A stretch of DNA of 57,663 bases, from the NCBI RefSeq assembly GCF_951230135.1, contig NZ_CATNVC010000013.1:1-57663 (forward strand). The letters are read 5' to 3'. This document shows, one piece after another, positions 33,257 to 41,449 of this stretch (position 1 is its first letter; every line of letters starts with the position of its first letter). The notes below the pieces were generated by a model, which saw only the letters and a program-made list of their open reading frames with translations, did no database searches and had not been told where the DNA came from. The stretch is from Butyricicoccus sp. Marseille-Q5471 (GTDB taxonomy: Bacteria; Bacillota; Clostridia; Oscillospirales; Butyricicoccaceae). A program made the translations under genes and the position numbers.

Positions 33257-33815
33257 CGGCTCGCACCACCTGACTTTCGGTAATAATGAACTGACAGCTT
33301 ATGTCATGTACTTCCTTTGGCAGACGCTCCACCAGTCGGGCAGATGCGCATAATGCCGCTAAAACTGCGCTTGTTTGAGGCAGATAACGGTCATAATATC
33401 CTCCGCCATATCCCAGACGGACTCCCCTGCGGTCGCAGGCCAGCGCGGGAATCAGGCACAAATCAATCTCCTGCGGCTGCACGATCGGCGCTTCTGCCGC
33501 CGGCTCTAAAATGCCATAGCGATTGGAAGCGCACAGTTCATCCATTCCGGAAATGCGGTGTGCCGTCATATCTCCGCCCGCCTGACAGCGCGGGACGCAC
33601 ACGCTTTTCCCGCTCGCCCATGCGTCTTGCAGGATAGCAATGGTATCAATCTCCTCCGGCGTAGAAACATAGATGAAAATTGTTTGTGCGTTCCGGTAGC
33701 AGCTGCTCCCGAGCACCTGTGCCGCGATGCCTTGATCGATGTGTTGCTTATCCGCCGCCGCAAGTGCGGCGCGCTCATGCTGAAAGCGGCGGCGCAGTGC
33801 CGTTTTATCAGGCAT
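33240..33815 (-). CDS. 5-formyltetrahydrofolate cyclo-ligase
   Basis: This enzyme (MTHFS) converts 5-formyl-THF to 5,10-methenyl-THF with ATP. The 191-residue protein has the N-terminal basic KTALRRRFQHER, the substrate loop CVPRCQAGGDMTAHRI, and the ATP-site CDRRGVRLGYGGGYYDRYL. I chose ATG 33815, which overlaps the stop of the DJ-1-like gene by eight bases and so may be coupled; ATG 33830 is an alternative. Its folate role fits thyX a few genes upstream. Confidence 0.93.
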   Translation of the reverse strand: MPDKTALRRRFQHERAALAAADKQHIDQGIAAQVLGSSCYRNAQTIFIYVSTPEEIDTIAILQDAWASGKSVCVPRCQAGGDMTAHRISGMDELCASNRYGILEPAAEAPIVQPQEIDLCLIPALACDRRGVRLGYGGGYYDRYLPQTSAVLAALCASARLVERLPKEVHDISCQFIITESQVVRADETEN

Positions 33816-34353
33816 GATGGACAACTTCATCGGCAATCTCGCGTGCCTTCTGTGCGCCACACAGAGCACCAATCAGGGCGCATGAAAAATCCAAGGCTCC
33901 TCCGACCGCACGACCTGTAATGATGCGGCCATCAACTACGCAGTTGCGGTCAAGCGGGATGGCCCCGCTCATGCCGTCTTCCATCCCCGGGAAGCACGTT
34001 GCCTTTTTGCCCTGCAGCAGACCCATACCCCCTAGGATGACAGACGGTGCAGCACAGATTGCAGCTACGTACTTTTCTTTTTCCACGCAGTCGCGCACCG
34101 CCTGTTTGACGCGGTCGTCCGCATATAGGTTCCGCGTACCCGGCATACCACCCGGTAAAACAATCATTTCGGCTTGGTCGGGGTCAAATGCATCTATCGA
34201 GCAGTCCGTTGAAACCGAGATGCCATGCGCACCGCTGACCGTTGTGCCGGTCACACCAACCATGCTGACTGCAACGCCGGCGCGGCGAAGCAGGTCAACC
34301 GTTGTCAAAGCCTCGATCTCCTCAAATCCTTCTGCAAGTAATACATATACCAC
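33808..34353 (-). CDS. DJ-1/PfpI-family protein
   Basis: The 181-residue protein belongs to the DJ-1/ThiJ group: N-terminal LLAEGFEEIEALTTVDLLRR with the conserved Glu, and the nucleophile-elbow Cys in AAICAAPSVIL, followed by GRAVGGALDFSCALI. Bacterial relatives act in oxidative or glyoxal stress, or are called YajL-like chaperones/deglycases; which applies here is unknown. GTG 34353 is preferred because AAAGGG lies eight bases upstream; a GTG at 34362 sits on that site. Confidence 0.9.
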   Translation of the reverse strand: MVYVLLAEGFEEIEALTTVDLLRRAGVAVSMVGVTGTTVSGAHGISVSTDCSIDAFDPDQAEMIVLPGGMPGTRNLYADDRVKQAVRDCVEKEKYVAAICAAPSVILGGMGLLQGKKATCFPGMEDGMSGAIPLDRNCVVDGRIITGRAVGGALDFSCALIGALCGAQKAREIADEVVHHA

Positions 34354-34366
34354 AGTTGTCACCCTT

Positions 34367-35164
34367 TCAGTTGAGCATTAAATTCATATACCCGCAATCC
34401 GAACGGATTGTACCATACCATTTGGCGCAGCCCAGCGCAGCGGCACTGCCGATGGTTGTAATGATCAGTTCATCAACGCCGAGAAGGTCTAGCAGTCCTT
34501 GCGCACGCACATCAGTCAAGCCCATCGCTTCCTGCGCCGCATCCTCCCAACAAAACGCATATGCTGTAAGTTCATTGCCATCAAACCAACCGAATACACC
34601 TTTTCCAAGCGTGTCAAACAGCTTCATTTGCCGTTTCCACTCAGCCGCATCCCGCAGGACTGCACAATCACCGCGCGAGCGTTGATAGCAGACCTCAAGT
34701 GCCGGAATATCACACTCGCGCAAACGGCGCGGCAGAATCCCTTTTTGCTCATCTCGAACCTGCGTGCGCGAAACATAGAAGGCAGACTCATATCCGAAAC
34801 GTCGATAAAAACCGAAAAGCCATTCCTCTGCCGGAATCAGGATGGAGGCCACTCTTCCGGCCGCTCGATCCAGTTCAAATGACCGTTCCAACAGCTGTGC
34901 CATCAGCCCCTTACGGCGGTGAAGCGGCGAGGTGCACGCCCCATAAATATAGGTCACTTCCCCCTCGTCCGATCCGACCGCAATGCGATACGGCAGCATC
35001 TGCAGCATGGCACACAATTCACCATTCTGCTCGTACACCAGGGTTTGTTTAACTGAAAAAATGTGCTGAAAAAAGTAATCGTTAAATCCGCTTTCATCTG
35101 GAAAACAGGCTTCCCACAACTCGCGAACCGCTGTGCATTCCGAATCCCGCGCAAACCGTATCAT
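34367..35164 (-). CDS. GNAT-family acetyltransferase (Eis-like N-terminal domain)
   Basis: The 265-residue protein has the acetyl-CoA-binding motif A as CTSPLHRRKGLMAQLLERSF, preceded by the beta-strand EVTYIYGACT. A second, weaker domain follows (residues 140-265) with GWFDGNELTAYAFCW, the two-domain layout of Eis/YkwB-like acetyltransferases. The substrate is unknown. Its start overlaps the DUF2156 gene by four bases, suggesting coupled expression. Confidence 0.85.
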   Translation of the reverse strand: MIRFARDSECTAVRELWEACFPDESGFNDYFFQHIFSVKQTLVYEQNGELCAMLQMLPYRIAVGSDEGEVTYIYGACTSPLHRRKGLMAQLLERSFELDRAAGRVASILIPAEEWLFGFYRRFGYESAFYVSRTQVRDEQKGILPRRLRECDIPALEVCYQRSRGDCAVLRDAAEWKRQMKLFDTLGKGVFGWFDGNELTAYAFCWEDAAQEAMGLTDVRAQGLLDLLGVDELIITTIGSAAALGCAKWYGTIRSDCGYMNLMLN

Positions 35165-36078
35165 AGCGTCGTTCCCTTAACCACAGCAGCATTTTTCACG
35201 CCGCGCATAATCGGATAATAGGACTTTTTTGCCTTGCGCAGTCCTTCTAATCCCAAATCTTCCTCGCGGTTGACATATTCCACTTCATCGCAGTTTCGCA
35301 GCACGAATTGCTGATTAATCATCTGATACGCGCCGGCGATATCGTGATCCGCCTTTTCAATCTGCATAACGTACATATCATCCGTCGCGCGGCAGCCGAG
35401 CGTAAACGCGATGACCTCGCCGTCTAGCCGAAGAAGTCCACCGCGGATATTCAACGCTGAAAAGTTTTCAAGCTCCAGTACAATCGCGCAGGTTTCTCCT
35501 TCAAACGATGCATTATGCATGCAGCCGTTTTGCCGACACCACTTCAGGTGAAATGCATAGGCGTCTTTGGTGTTTTCCGGCGTGATGTCCTCATAAGACC
35601 ATCGGCCTTCATAAGCCGCAAGAAATCGATTAACCAGATTACGCTTGGTCTGCAGTTTTTTGCCGGACAGAGTACGCAGCTTTTCGGCCAGATAAATATA
35701 ATCGTCCCCATCCTCATTTTCGTGCAGAAAATCATATCGACCGGGACAGACCGCTTCAATGCGGTCAATCATCGGATCTGCAACGGAAACCATGACAAAC
35801 GGAACGCCGCGATCAGCTGCATCCTCTTCCATAGCGTCTAATGCTGCCTTCAAGTCTCCCTCACCGATTGGAGCAAGGTAACGCTCCTCTTCGGTGTCCA
35901 TTGTGTTCATCTTCACAAGCAGAAAGCCGTCCAAAAAGCAGATTTGCGTATTATAATGGCCGCGCCAAATAAATAAATCGACAAAGCAGTGTTCACAAAG
36001 ATGATAGTTGTACTTCGCTGCGCAGGCTTCTACCGCCTGCTTGTCCTCTAAGGTAATAGTTCTAAACGGTAATTGCAT
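35161..36078 (-). CDS. DUF2156-domain protein (phosphatidylglycerol lysyltransferase C-terminal-like)
   Basis: The 305-residue protein is a tandem GNAT-fold DUF2156 domain: MQLPFRTITLEDKQAVEACA, FVDLFIWRGHYNTQICF, KLQTKRNLVNRFLAAY, and the C-terminal AYQMINQQFVL, VEYVNREEDLGLEGLRKAK. The fold is shared with the aminoacyl transferase part of MprF/LPG synthases, but there is no membrane domain here, so lipid aminoacylation is not implied. ATG 36078 follows AAAAGAG; an upstream in-frame start at 36279 would lie within thyX. Confidence 0.87.
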   Translation of the reverse strand: MQLPFRTITLEDKQAVEACAAKYNYHLCEHCFVDLFIWRGHYNTQICFLDGFLLVKMNTMDTEEERYLAPIGEGDLKAALDAMEEDAADRGVPFVMVSVADPMIDRIEAVCPGRYDFLHENEDGDDYIYLAEKLRTLSGKKLQTKRNLVNRFLAAYEGRWSYEDITPENTKDAYAFHLKWCRQNGCMHNASFEGETCAIVLELENFSALNIRGGLLRLDGEVIAFTLGCRATDDMYVMQIEKADHDIAGAYQMINQQFVLRNCDEVEYVNREEDLGLEGLRKAKKSYYPIMRGVKNAAVVKGTTL

Positions 36079-36092
36079 GATACACTCTTTTC

Positions 36093-36872
36093 TTAATGGT
36101 TCGCCGCCTCCGCACGCAGCGACTGATAATGTACTCTTACTTGAGCAGCCTTTCCGCAGGACATTTTCCCCTCTGTACATGCGCCGTCCACGCAGGCAGG
36201 TCCGCAATGTGAAAACAAGGTCGGTGCAACCGCATATACCAATCGGTACATCTCCTCCGCCAACGCGCGAATCTCCCACTGCGCACGGTTACAGCAGCGC
36301 AGGGCAAAGAAATTCTTGAGCGAGCGTGCATTTGCAGTCATGACAATCCGCGTCGCGCACGCATTGGGCAGTACATAGCGCGCATCTTCAATCGCACGCT
36401 TCTCCGCCTGACTTTTTGCCTGCTTTTCAGGCACCCCCGCGCCCAGCAGTTCCTGCAAATACCCCTCCATCAGCGTAGCGGTCAGCGCCTCATAGGTACG
36501 CTGATCATTCTCCATGGCTTTCACAAATTGTTCCCGCGCCGCAGGGATTTTATCAATTTCAGGCGGCACAATATATTCAAAACCCTTTTCTCGAACGTAC
36601 CGCTGCGACTGAACGGAGTACGATGCCATACGATGCCTGGTAATCTGAGCGAGCAGCGAGCGAGACACGCCCTCAATCGCAAACGTGAACGATGCGTGTT
36701 CGATTGGACTTTCATGTCCAATATCGGATAGCATTTGCATAAAGCTTTCTGTTTTTTCATCCGTCAGGCCATCCAGAATGCTATCCACATTGGTGGATGA
36801 GTAGCAATTTTTTGCCGCAGCCGCCACCAGTCGCTCCGGATCAGGCGTATACGCCAACAGTTTTACATTCAT
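36093..36872 (-). CDS. thyX: Flavin-dependent thymidylate synthase
   Basis: ThyX makes dTMP from dUMP with FAD, NADPH and methylenetetrahydrofolate. The 259-residue protein has the ThyX signature RHRMASYSVQSQRY (RHRx7S), HESPIEHASFTFAIEG and the C-terminal NARSLKNFFALRCCNRAQWE. A Cys-rich tail (CGPACVDGACTEGKMSCGK) extends past the usual core. It overlaps the WecG/TagA gene by four bases. Confidence 0.97.
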   Translation of the reverse strand: MNVKLLAYTPDPERLVAAAAKNCYSSTNVDSILDGLTDEKTESFMQMLSDIGHESPIEHASFTFAIEGVSRSLLAQITRHRMASYSVQSQRYVREKGFEYIVPPEIDKIPAAREQFVKAMENDQRTYEALTATLMEGYLQELLGAGVPEKQAKSQAEKRAIEDARYVLPNACATRIVMTANARSLKNFFALRCCNRAQWEIRALAEEMYRLVYAVAPTLFSHCGPACVDGACTEGKMSCGKAAQVRVHYQSLRAEAANH

Positions 36873-37612
36873 TTATGCGTCCCCTTTCGGACAAACAGTT
36901 TTTCCTTGATTACCACCAGCATAAACAGCGGGAGCTTCATCATACGGCCCAAACGGCTCGGCTGCTTGAGCAGACGATAAAACCACTCCAAACCCAGTTT
37001 GATGAAAATATCCGGCGCCCGCTTGGCCACCCCGGCAAATACGTCCAGCGAGCCGCCCAGTCCGCAAAATAGCGTCGCATGAATATCTTCCATGTGCTCA
37101 GCGATGAATTTTTCCTGCTTGGGCGCGCCCAGACAAACGAAAACCACGTCTGCACCACCGCAATCATTGATGGCGCTGACAACCGTCAGCGGGTCTTTAA
37201 AATAGCCGTCATGCGTTCCCGCAAGCACCAGTCCGGGATATTTGGCACAAAGATTCGCACCTGCGGTCTCCGCAACACCCGGTTTTGCACCGACGAGAAA
37301 AAGCCGCATTCCTTCCTTCGCCATTGCAGCTACCAGTGCGTCCGCAAAATCAATGCCGGCAACCTTGCCCTGCAGCTCTTCGCCGAGAATCTTTGCGGCG
37401 TAAATTACGCCGATTCCGTCCGGCAATACAAGTGCCGCGTGGTTGACAATATTACAAAACGCAGTGTCCTGCCTGCAAAGATCTACAATTTCCGGATTGG
37501 GCGTAACAATATAGCCCTGTTGGCGGGCTCGAATGCGTCCCATTGCATAATCCACTGCCTGCGGCAGCGTGATTGAATGGAAGTGAACGCCCAAAATCGA
37601 AGCGGTTTTCAT
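36869..37612 (-). CDS. WecG/TagA/CpsF-family glycosyltransferase
   Basis: This GT26 enzyme transfers ManNAc or a related sugar onto lipid-linked GlcNAc. The 247-residue protein has YIVTPNPEIVDLCRQD, VLPDGIGVIYAAKI, FLVGAKPGV, FVCLGAPKQEKFI and GLGGSLDVFAGVAKRAP, ending in an amphipathic membrane-associating GLEWFYRLLKQPSR. ATG 37612 is preceded by AGGAGAACTGGAG. It is the likely step after the WecA and WecB proteins encoded 10 kb away; placement in teichoic acid synthesis is inference. Confidence 0.93.
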   Translation of the reverse strand: MKTASILGVHFHSITLPQAVDYAMGRIRARQQGYIVTPNPEIVDLCRQDTAFCNIVNHAALVLPDGIGVIYAAKILGEELQGKVAGIDFADALVAAMAKEGMRLFLVGAKPGVAETAGANLCAKYPGLVLAGTHDGYFKDPLTVVSAINDCGGADVVFVCLGAPKQEKFIAEHMEDIHATLFCGLGGSLDVFAGVAKRAPDIFIKLGLEWFYRLLKQPSRLGRMMKLPLFMLVVIKEKLFVRKGTHK

Positions 37613-37864
37613 AACTCCAGTTCTCCTGTCATTCCTGCTGATGAACATTCCAAATCTAGTTTATTATAGCAGATTCATGCTTCGCTTTCAAGAATCTCTT
37701 TATTCCATCTAAATCTCCCGTCATAAGACGTTCTTTTCGTCATGACTCGCTACGGCTCAAAGCCTTATTATGCGCTGTATATGGTAAATCAAAACGCAGA
37801 GCGAGAAATTAAGCCGGACATGTTTCCAGCAGAGTGCTCGCATAAGATTGATTCGAAAAGGACA

Positions 37865-37893
37865 ACCTTTCACTATATCCAAATATGAAAGGT
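37865..37893 (+). promoter_or_regulatory. Inverted repeat that can mask the DUF1540 ribosome binding site
   Basis: ACCTTTCA (37865-37872) is complementary to TGAAAGGT (37886-37893), which contains most of the AAAGGTGG ribosome binding site of the gene at 37903. Pairing in the mRNA would reduce translation. The rest of the 37613-37902 gap holds no gene I can support; a 48-codon open frame at 37742 lacks a ribosome binding site. Confidence 0.4.
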
Positions 37894-37902
37894 GGTAGTC
37901 AC

Positions 37903-38208
37903 ATGACCAATCTGCAATGTTCCGTAAATTCCTGCGGCAGCAACAAGGAAGGCTGTTGCTGTCGTCCTTCGATTAAGGTTGCCGGCCAGCAGGCACAGGC
38001 TTGCTCCGACACCTGCTGTCATTCCTATACCCCGAAGTCAGATGCTCCATCGAATAGCGCTGATTTCGAACGTCCCAACCTCTCACTTGAAATTGGCTGC
38101 AGCGCATGCAACTGTGTGCACAACGATGGCCACAAGTGCGGTGCGGACTGTGTTTGTGTGAAAAACGGTTCAAGCGGCACCGAGTGTGCAACATTTAAGT
38201 CAAACTAA
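37903..38208 (+). CDS. DUF1540 cysteine-rich small protein
   Basis: The 101-residue protein carries 17 cysteines in two DUF1540-like units: LQCSVNSCGSNKEGCCCRPS at the N-terminus and IGCSACNCVHNDGHKCGADC near the C-terminus. DUF1540 proteins are small, probably metal-binding proteins frequent in spore-forming Clostridia; the function is unknown. ATG 37903 follows AAAGGTGG by about eight bases; an upstream in-frame ATG overlaps that site. It probably shares a transcript with the 47-residue gene downstream, with a small GC-rich hairpin (38215-38230) between them. Confidence 0.85.
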   Translation: MTNLQCSVNSCGSNKEGCCCRPSIKVAGQQAQACSDTCCHSYTPKSDAPSNSADFERPNLSLEIGCSACNCVHNDGHKCGADCVCVKNGSSGTECATFKSN

Positions 38209-38264
38209 ATTCCCGGCGGGGTCACCCGCCTACATGACAACACTCCAACAAAGGAGGTAATACT

Positions 38265-38408
38265 ATGTCCTACGTCAGCCCGAAGATTCGCCCGCAATTT
38301 GAGACACTGTCCATTGAACTGAAAAATGAAATTCTCTCACGAGATGTACGTCTTGAAAATCTATTTGATTTAATTGCGGTACTCGACCAAATTGTAGCCG
38401 ACAATTAA
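38265..38408 (+). CDS. 47-residue protein of unknown function
   Basis: A short gene starting MSYVSPKIRPQFETLSIELK and ending IVADN has an ideal AAAGGAGG seven bases before its ATG and a strong terminator 12 bases after its stop. The product is probably mostly helical, with an acidic-basic amphipathic pattern. I do not recognise the family. It is 56 bases after the DUF1540 gene, so the two are probably cotranscribed. Confidence 0.75.
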   Translation: MSYVSPKIRPQFETLSIELKNEILSRDVRLENLFDLIAVLDQIVADN

Positions 38409-38420
38409 AAAATCAAAAAC

Positions 38421-38460
38421 CCCGGGTATTCATCCAAATGTGAATACCCGGGATTTTTTT
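38421..38460. terminator. Strong bidirectional terminator
   Basis: CCCGGGTATTCA pairs perfectly with TGAATACCCGGG around an 8-base loop, with ATTTTTTT on the plus side and a T-rich run on the minus side. It serves the 47-residue gene and probably also the convergent sugar-transport operon ending at 38541. Confidence 0.88.
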
Positions 38461-38540
38461 ATGATATAAAGTTTATTGTATCAAGAAGAAATACTGTCAA
38501 CGGCTTCTACTTAAGAACGGCACCTGCTTTGGGTAATGCG

Positions 38541-39641
38541 TTAATAAATGCACTCCTTCACCGCATCGGCAAAAGCCTGCACATTTTCGGTGCCGCCTTC
38601 AAAGAAATGGTCGGAGTGGGAGATGATATAGCCGCCGTTCGGGCAGCACTCAAACAGCTCACGCACCATTTTGCGCACAAGCACAGGATTTCCGCGTTCA
38701 AAACCCAGTCCCTGATCAAAGCCACCGACGAAGCACAGCTTATCTCCGATGCGGCGATTGGCCTCGGCAAGATTACAATCGCCGCCCATGCCAGGCGGTG
38801 TCATCGTCTCGAGCGCGTCCGTACCGTTCTGTGTCACCATTTCCAACAACGGCATTAGGCCGCCGCACAAATGATAAACCACCATTGCGCCCGCACTGTG
38901 AATCGCTGAGATCTGCTTCTGATCATAAGGCAGGCAGAATTCCTCGTGCATGGCCGGGCTGATGACCGTGGACGAGCCGGCGCCGCCGCCGCATTCGACC
39001 AAATCCAGCTCGATTTTTCCCGAGCGGTCGATGACCTCAAGCTTCTTTTTCAACAGGCTGTCGAGGCAGCCGTGCACCCAATCCGGCTCGTCAAACGTGT
39101 CGTAAATGCACTGCTCCACATCCCGCATGTAGCCGACAAAGCTTTGCCACGGGCTGCCCTGTCCGAAGTCGAACAGCGAACCGCGTACAATGCCCCGATT
39201 GCCCAGACGTTTTTTCGCCTCGACAATTTCACCCCAGTCCATATAGGCAGGCAGCGGCACATGGCGGTTCCAAATCTCGAAATCCTCCTGCGTCTGAATC
39301 GGCAGGCGGGTCACCCAATCGGTGTAGCGGTTGGCCGCAAATTCGGTTACCAGCTCGCCGTCCGGCGTAGTGACCGTATCGCGCCATGCGCGCACACCCT
39401 CCTCGTCCGTCGGCAGCTCCTCACGCTGTATCTTCCAGTTTTGGAAAGCGTCCGATGCATATACCGGTTTGGGATTTAGGTAAATCACCGGATCCATACC
39501 GAAATAGTCGTATGCTTCCCACTGGTCACGGCCATTCAAATAAGTATTGCGATAGTAATCCATCCAGCTGTGCACCTGACAGGGCAGCCGGTCGGGCTTT
39601 CCATTGTGCAGAGCGGTCAGCAGTCGTTCTCTTCCTGTCAT
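38541..39641 (-). CDS. Uroporphyrinogen decarboxylase-superfamily (methyltransferase-like) protein
   Basis: The 366-residue protein has the URO-D TIM-barrel layout: MTGRERLLTALHNGKPDRLP at the start, GSLFDFGQGSPWQSF, VVYHLCGGLMPLLEM and the C-terminal GGYIISHSDHFFEGGTENV. The HLC pair sits where corrinoid-dependent methyltransferases (MtaA/MtbA type) have zinc ligands, whereas the usual third Cys region reads SHSDH. It ends a sugar ABC operon, so true haem synthesis is unlikely; a demethylation or related one-carbon role on the imported compound is inference. It follows AAGGAG. Confidence 0.8.
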   Translation of the reverse strand: MTGRERLLTALHNGKPDRLPCQVHSWMDYYRNTYLNGRDQWEAYDYFGMDPVIYLNPKPVYASDAFQNWKIQREELPTDEEGVRAWRDTVTTPDGELVTEFAANRYTDWVTRLPIQTQEDFEIWNRHVPLPAYMDWGEIVEAKKRLGNRGIVRGSLFDFGQGSPWQSFVGYMRDVEQCIYDTFDEPDWVHGCLDSLLKKKLEVIDRSGKIELDLVECGGGAGSSTVISPAMHEEFCLPYDQKQISAIHSAGAMVVYHLCGGLMPLLEMVTQNGTDALETMTPPGMGGDCNLAEANRRIGDKLCFVGGFDQGLGFERGNPVLVRKMVRELFECCPNGGYIISHSDHFFEGGTENVQAFADAVKECIY

Positions 39642-39651
39642 ACTTTACTCC

Positions 39652-40515
39652 TTATCCCTTGATCGCGCCGTCGAGCATGGTTCCAATGAATTTCTTGCGG
39701 CACACAAGAAAAATCAGCAGCGCGGGCAGCAGCGTCATGAAGGCAGTCGCACTCAAGGGACCCTGCTTGACGGTCGCCGTGCCAATCATGTTGTAAATGG
39801 TCAGTGTCAGCGTGCGCATTTCATTGCTGCTTGTAAAAATCAGCGTAATCATAAAATCATTCCAGATGGTGACGAAGTTTACAATGAAAATCGCCAGAAT
39901 TCCAGGTGCCACCACCGGCAGCACGACACGTCCGACCACGCTGAAGCGCGAGCAGCCATCAATCAGTGCCGCCTCCTCAATCGCGTATGGCAGGCCGTCG
40001 AAATAGCTGCGCATAACAATGGTAGCAAACGACAGCGTGCCCGGAATATACAGCAGAATCAGACCCAGATAGGTATCGTTCAGGCCGATTTTTGTATACA
40101 CGCTGTAAAGCGGAATCAGGTTGGTAATGCCCGGAATCAGCATCGGCGCAACAACCAGTCCAAACAGCAGATTCTTCCCCCGGAAACGGAACCGTGAAAA
40201 AGCGTAGGCCGCAAGGGTTGCGATTACACCGCTAACCGCCGCGGTCACGGTGGACAAAAAGAATGTGTTGAAGCCCGCACGCAGCAGGTTTTGCGCCCGC
40301 AGCGCGTAGGAGAAGTTGTCAAGTGTAAACTGATCCGAGAAAAACACGGGCGGATACTGGTAGATCAACTCGTTGGGCTTGATTGATGTGAGAAACGCCC
40401 AGAACACCGGGAACAGCATAAACATGGTCAGGCAAATCATGAAAACCTGACAGGCAACCCCGCCGGCCTTCTTTTTGACGCGGGCGCGTTGGTTCAAAGA
40501 TAAAGCAGCCATCAC
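39652..40515 (-). CDS. Carbohydrate ABC transporter permease, MalG/UgpE type
   Basis: The 287-residue inner-membrane protein has six transmembrane helices and the EAA loop EEAALIDGCSRFSVVGRVVL that docks the ATPase, the MalG-type arrangement with a long periplasmic loop after helix 1 (YQYPPVFFSDQFTLDNFSYA). It overlaps the other permease gene by four bases. No ATPase is encoded in the operon, so a shared MsmX-like ATPase must serve it, as is common in Bacillota. Confidence 0.93.
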   Translation of the reverse strand: MMAALSLNQRARVKKKAGGVACQVFMICLTMFMLFPVFWAFLTSIKPNELIYQYPPVFFSDQFTLDNFSYALRAQNLLRAGFNTFFLSTVTAAVSGVIATLAAYAFSRFRFRGKNLLFGLVVAPMLIPGITNLIPLYSVYTKIGLNDTYLGLILLYIPGTLSFATIVMRSYFDGLPYAIEEAALIDGCSRFSVVGRVVLPVVAPGILAIFIVNFVTIWNDFMITLIFTSSNEMRTLTLTIYNMIGTATVKQGPLSATAFMTLLPALLIFLVCRKKFIGTMLDGAIKG

Positions 40516-41390
40516 TCCGCCTCCTTTTCCTGATTTCTCTTATTGGCCGCCAGATACACCGCGACGACAATCATATTGACAAATGCCAGAATGATTGACA
40601 TGGTAGCCGCGCTGCTCAGCTGATAATTGAGGAACGCCTCTTTATAAAGATAAAGAGCCATTGTCTCGGTCGCACGCACCGGACCGCCCTTGGTCAAAAC
40701 AAGGATGATACCGGATTGGCTGATTGCATTAATCATGTTGAGCAGCGTGACAACCAATAAGGTAGGAGAGAAGATGGGCAATGTAACGCGAAAAAATGCC
40801 TGCAGCTTAGAGCAGCCATCGAGCGAGGCAGCTTCGAGATAATCGTTTGAAACGTTCTGCAGACCAGCCAGCACGAGAATGACCGTATACGCCAGACCGC
40901 GCCAGAATGCGACGATTGCAACGCCGACGAGCGCGAATTTCGGGTTGGTAATCAAGTCGCTGCACTTGATGCCCAAGCCTCCAAACAGGTAGTTGAGCAC
41001 ACCGAAATCCGGATTGAGCAGCCATTTCCATGTTGCGCCGACGATAACCTCCGAAATAACCCAAGGCACAAACAACACAGTCAGGTAAAACGAGGTGCCC
41101 GGAATTTTCGAATTCAGAATCAACGCGACTAGCAGTCCGAGCACGACCATAATAACGGTAAAAATAATGACATAGGCAAAGGTGTTGCGCGCGCTTTCCC
41201 AGAACTTGCTGTCCATCAGCATCTGCCGCCAATTGGCAAGACCGACAAACTCATACCGGCCGCTTGCCGGATTGAGCTTGTTGAACGACAGATACAGCGA
41301 GTACGGCATGGGCAGATAGCTGAACAGCAGCAGAATCAGCACCACGGGCGCGAGGAACAAGTAAGGCAGTTTGCTTCGTTTTTCAATCAT
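40512..41390 (-). CDS. Carbohydrate ABC transporter permease, MalF/UgpA type
   Basis: The 292-residue protein has six transmembrane helices and the EAA motif LEAASLDGCSKLQAFFRVTL. It forms a heterodimeric channel with the downstream permease. It is separated from the binding-protein gene by 59 bases containing a hairpin (41412-41438) likely to reduce its transcript relative to the binding protein. Confidence 0.93.
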   Translation of the reverse strand: MIEKRSKLPYLFLAPVVLILLLFSYLPMPYSLYLSFNKLNPASGRYEFVGLANWRQMLMDSKFWESARNTFAYVIIFTVIMVVLGLLVALILNSKIPGTSFYLTVLFVPWVISEVIVGATWKWLLNPDFGVLNYLFGGLGIKCSDLITNPKFALVGVAIVAFWRGLAYTVILVLAGLQNVSNDYLEAASLDGCSKLQAFFRVTLPIFSPTLLVVTLLNMINAISQSGIILVLTKGGPVRATETMALYLYKEAFLNYQLSSAATMSIILAFVNMIVVAVYLAANKRNQEKEAE

Positions 41391-41411
41391 AAAATCCCCC
41401 TTCTTTCAATC

Positions 41412-41438
41412 AAAAAGGGAGAGTCCCCCTCTCCCTTT
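41412..41438 (-). terminator. Attenuating terminator between binding protein and permease genes
   Basis: AAAGGGAGAG pairs perfectly with CTCTCCCTTT around TCCCC and is followed on the minus strand by TTTTTG. Partial termination here would give more binding protein than permease. Confidence 0.75.
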
Positions 41439-41449
41439 CTGCGCACCGC

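Noticed and set aside
37742-37888. 48-codon open frame ending just before the DUF1540 gene
   Set aside because: No ribosome binding site ahead of its ATG, and its end overlaps the leader hairpin of the next gene.
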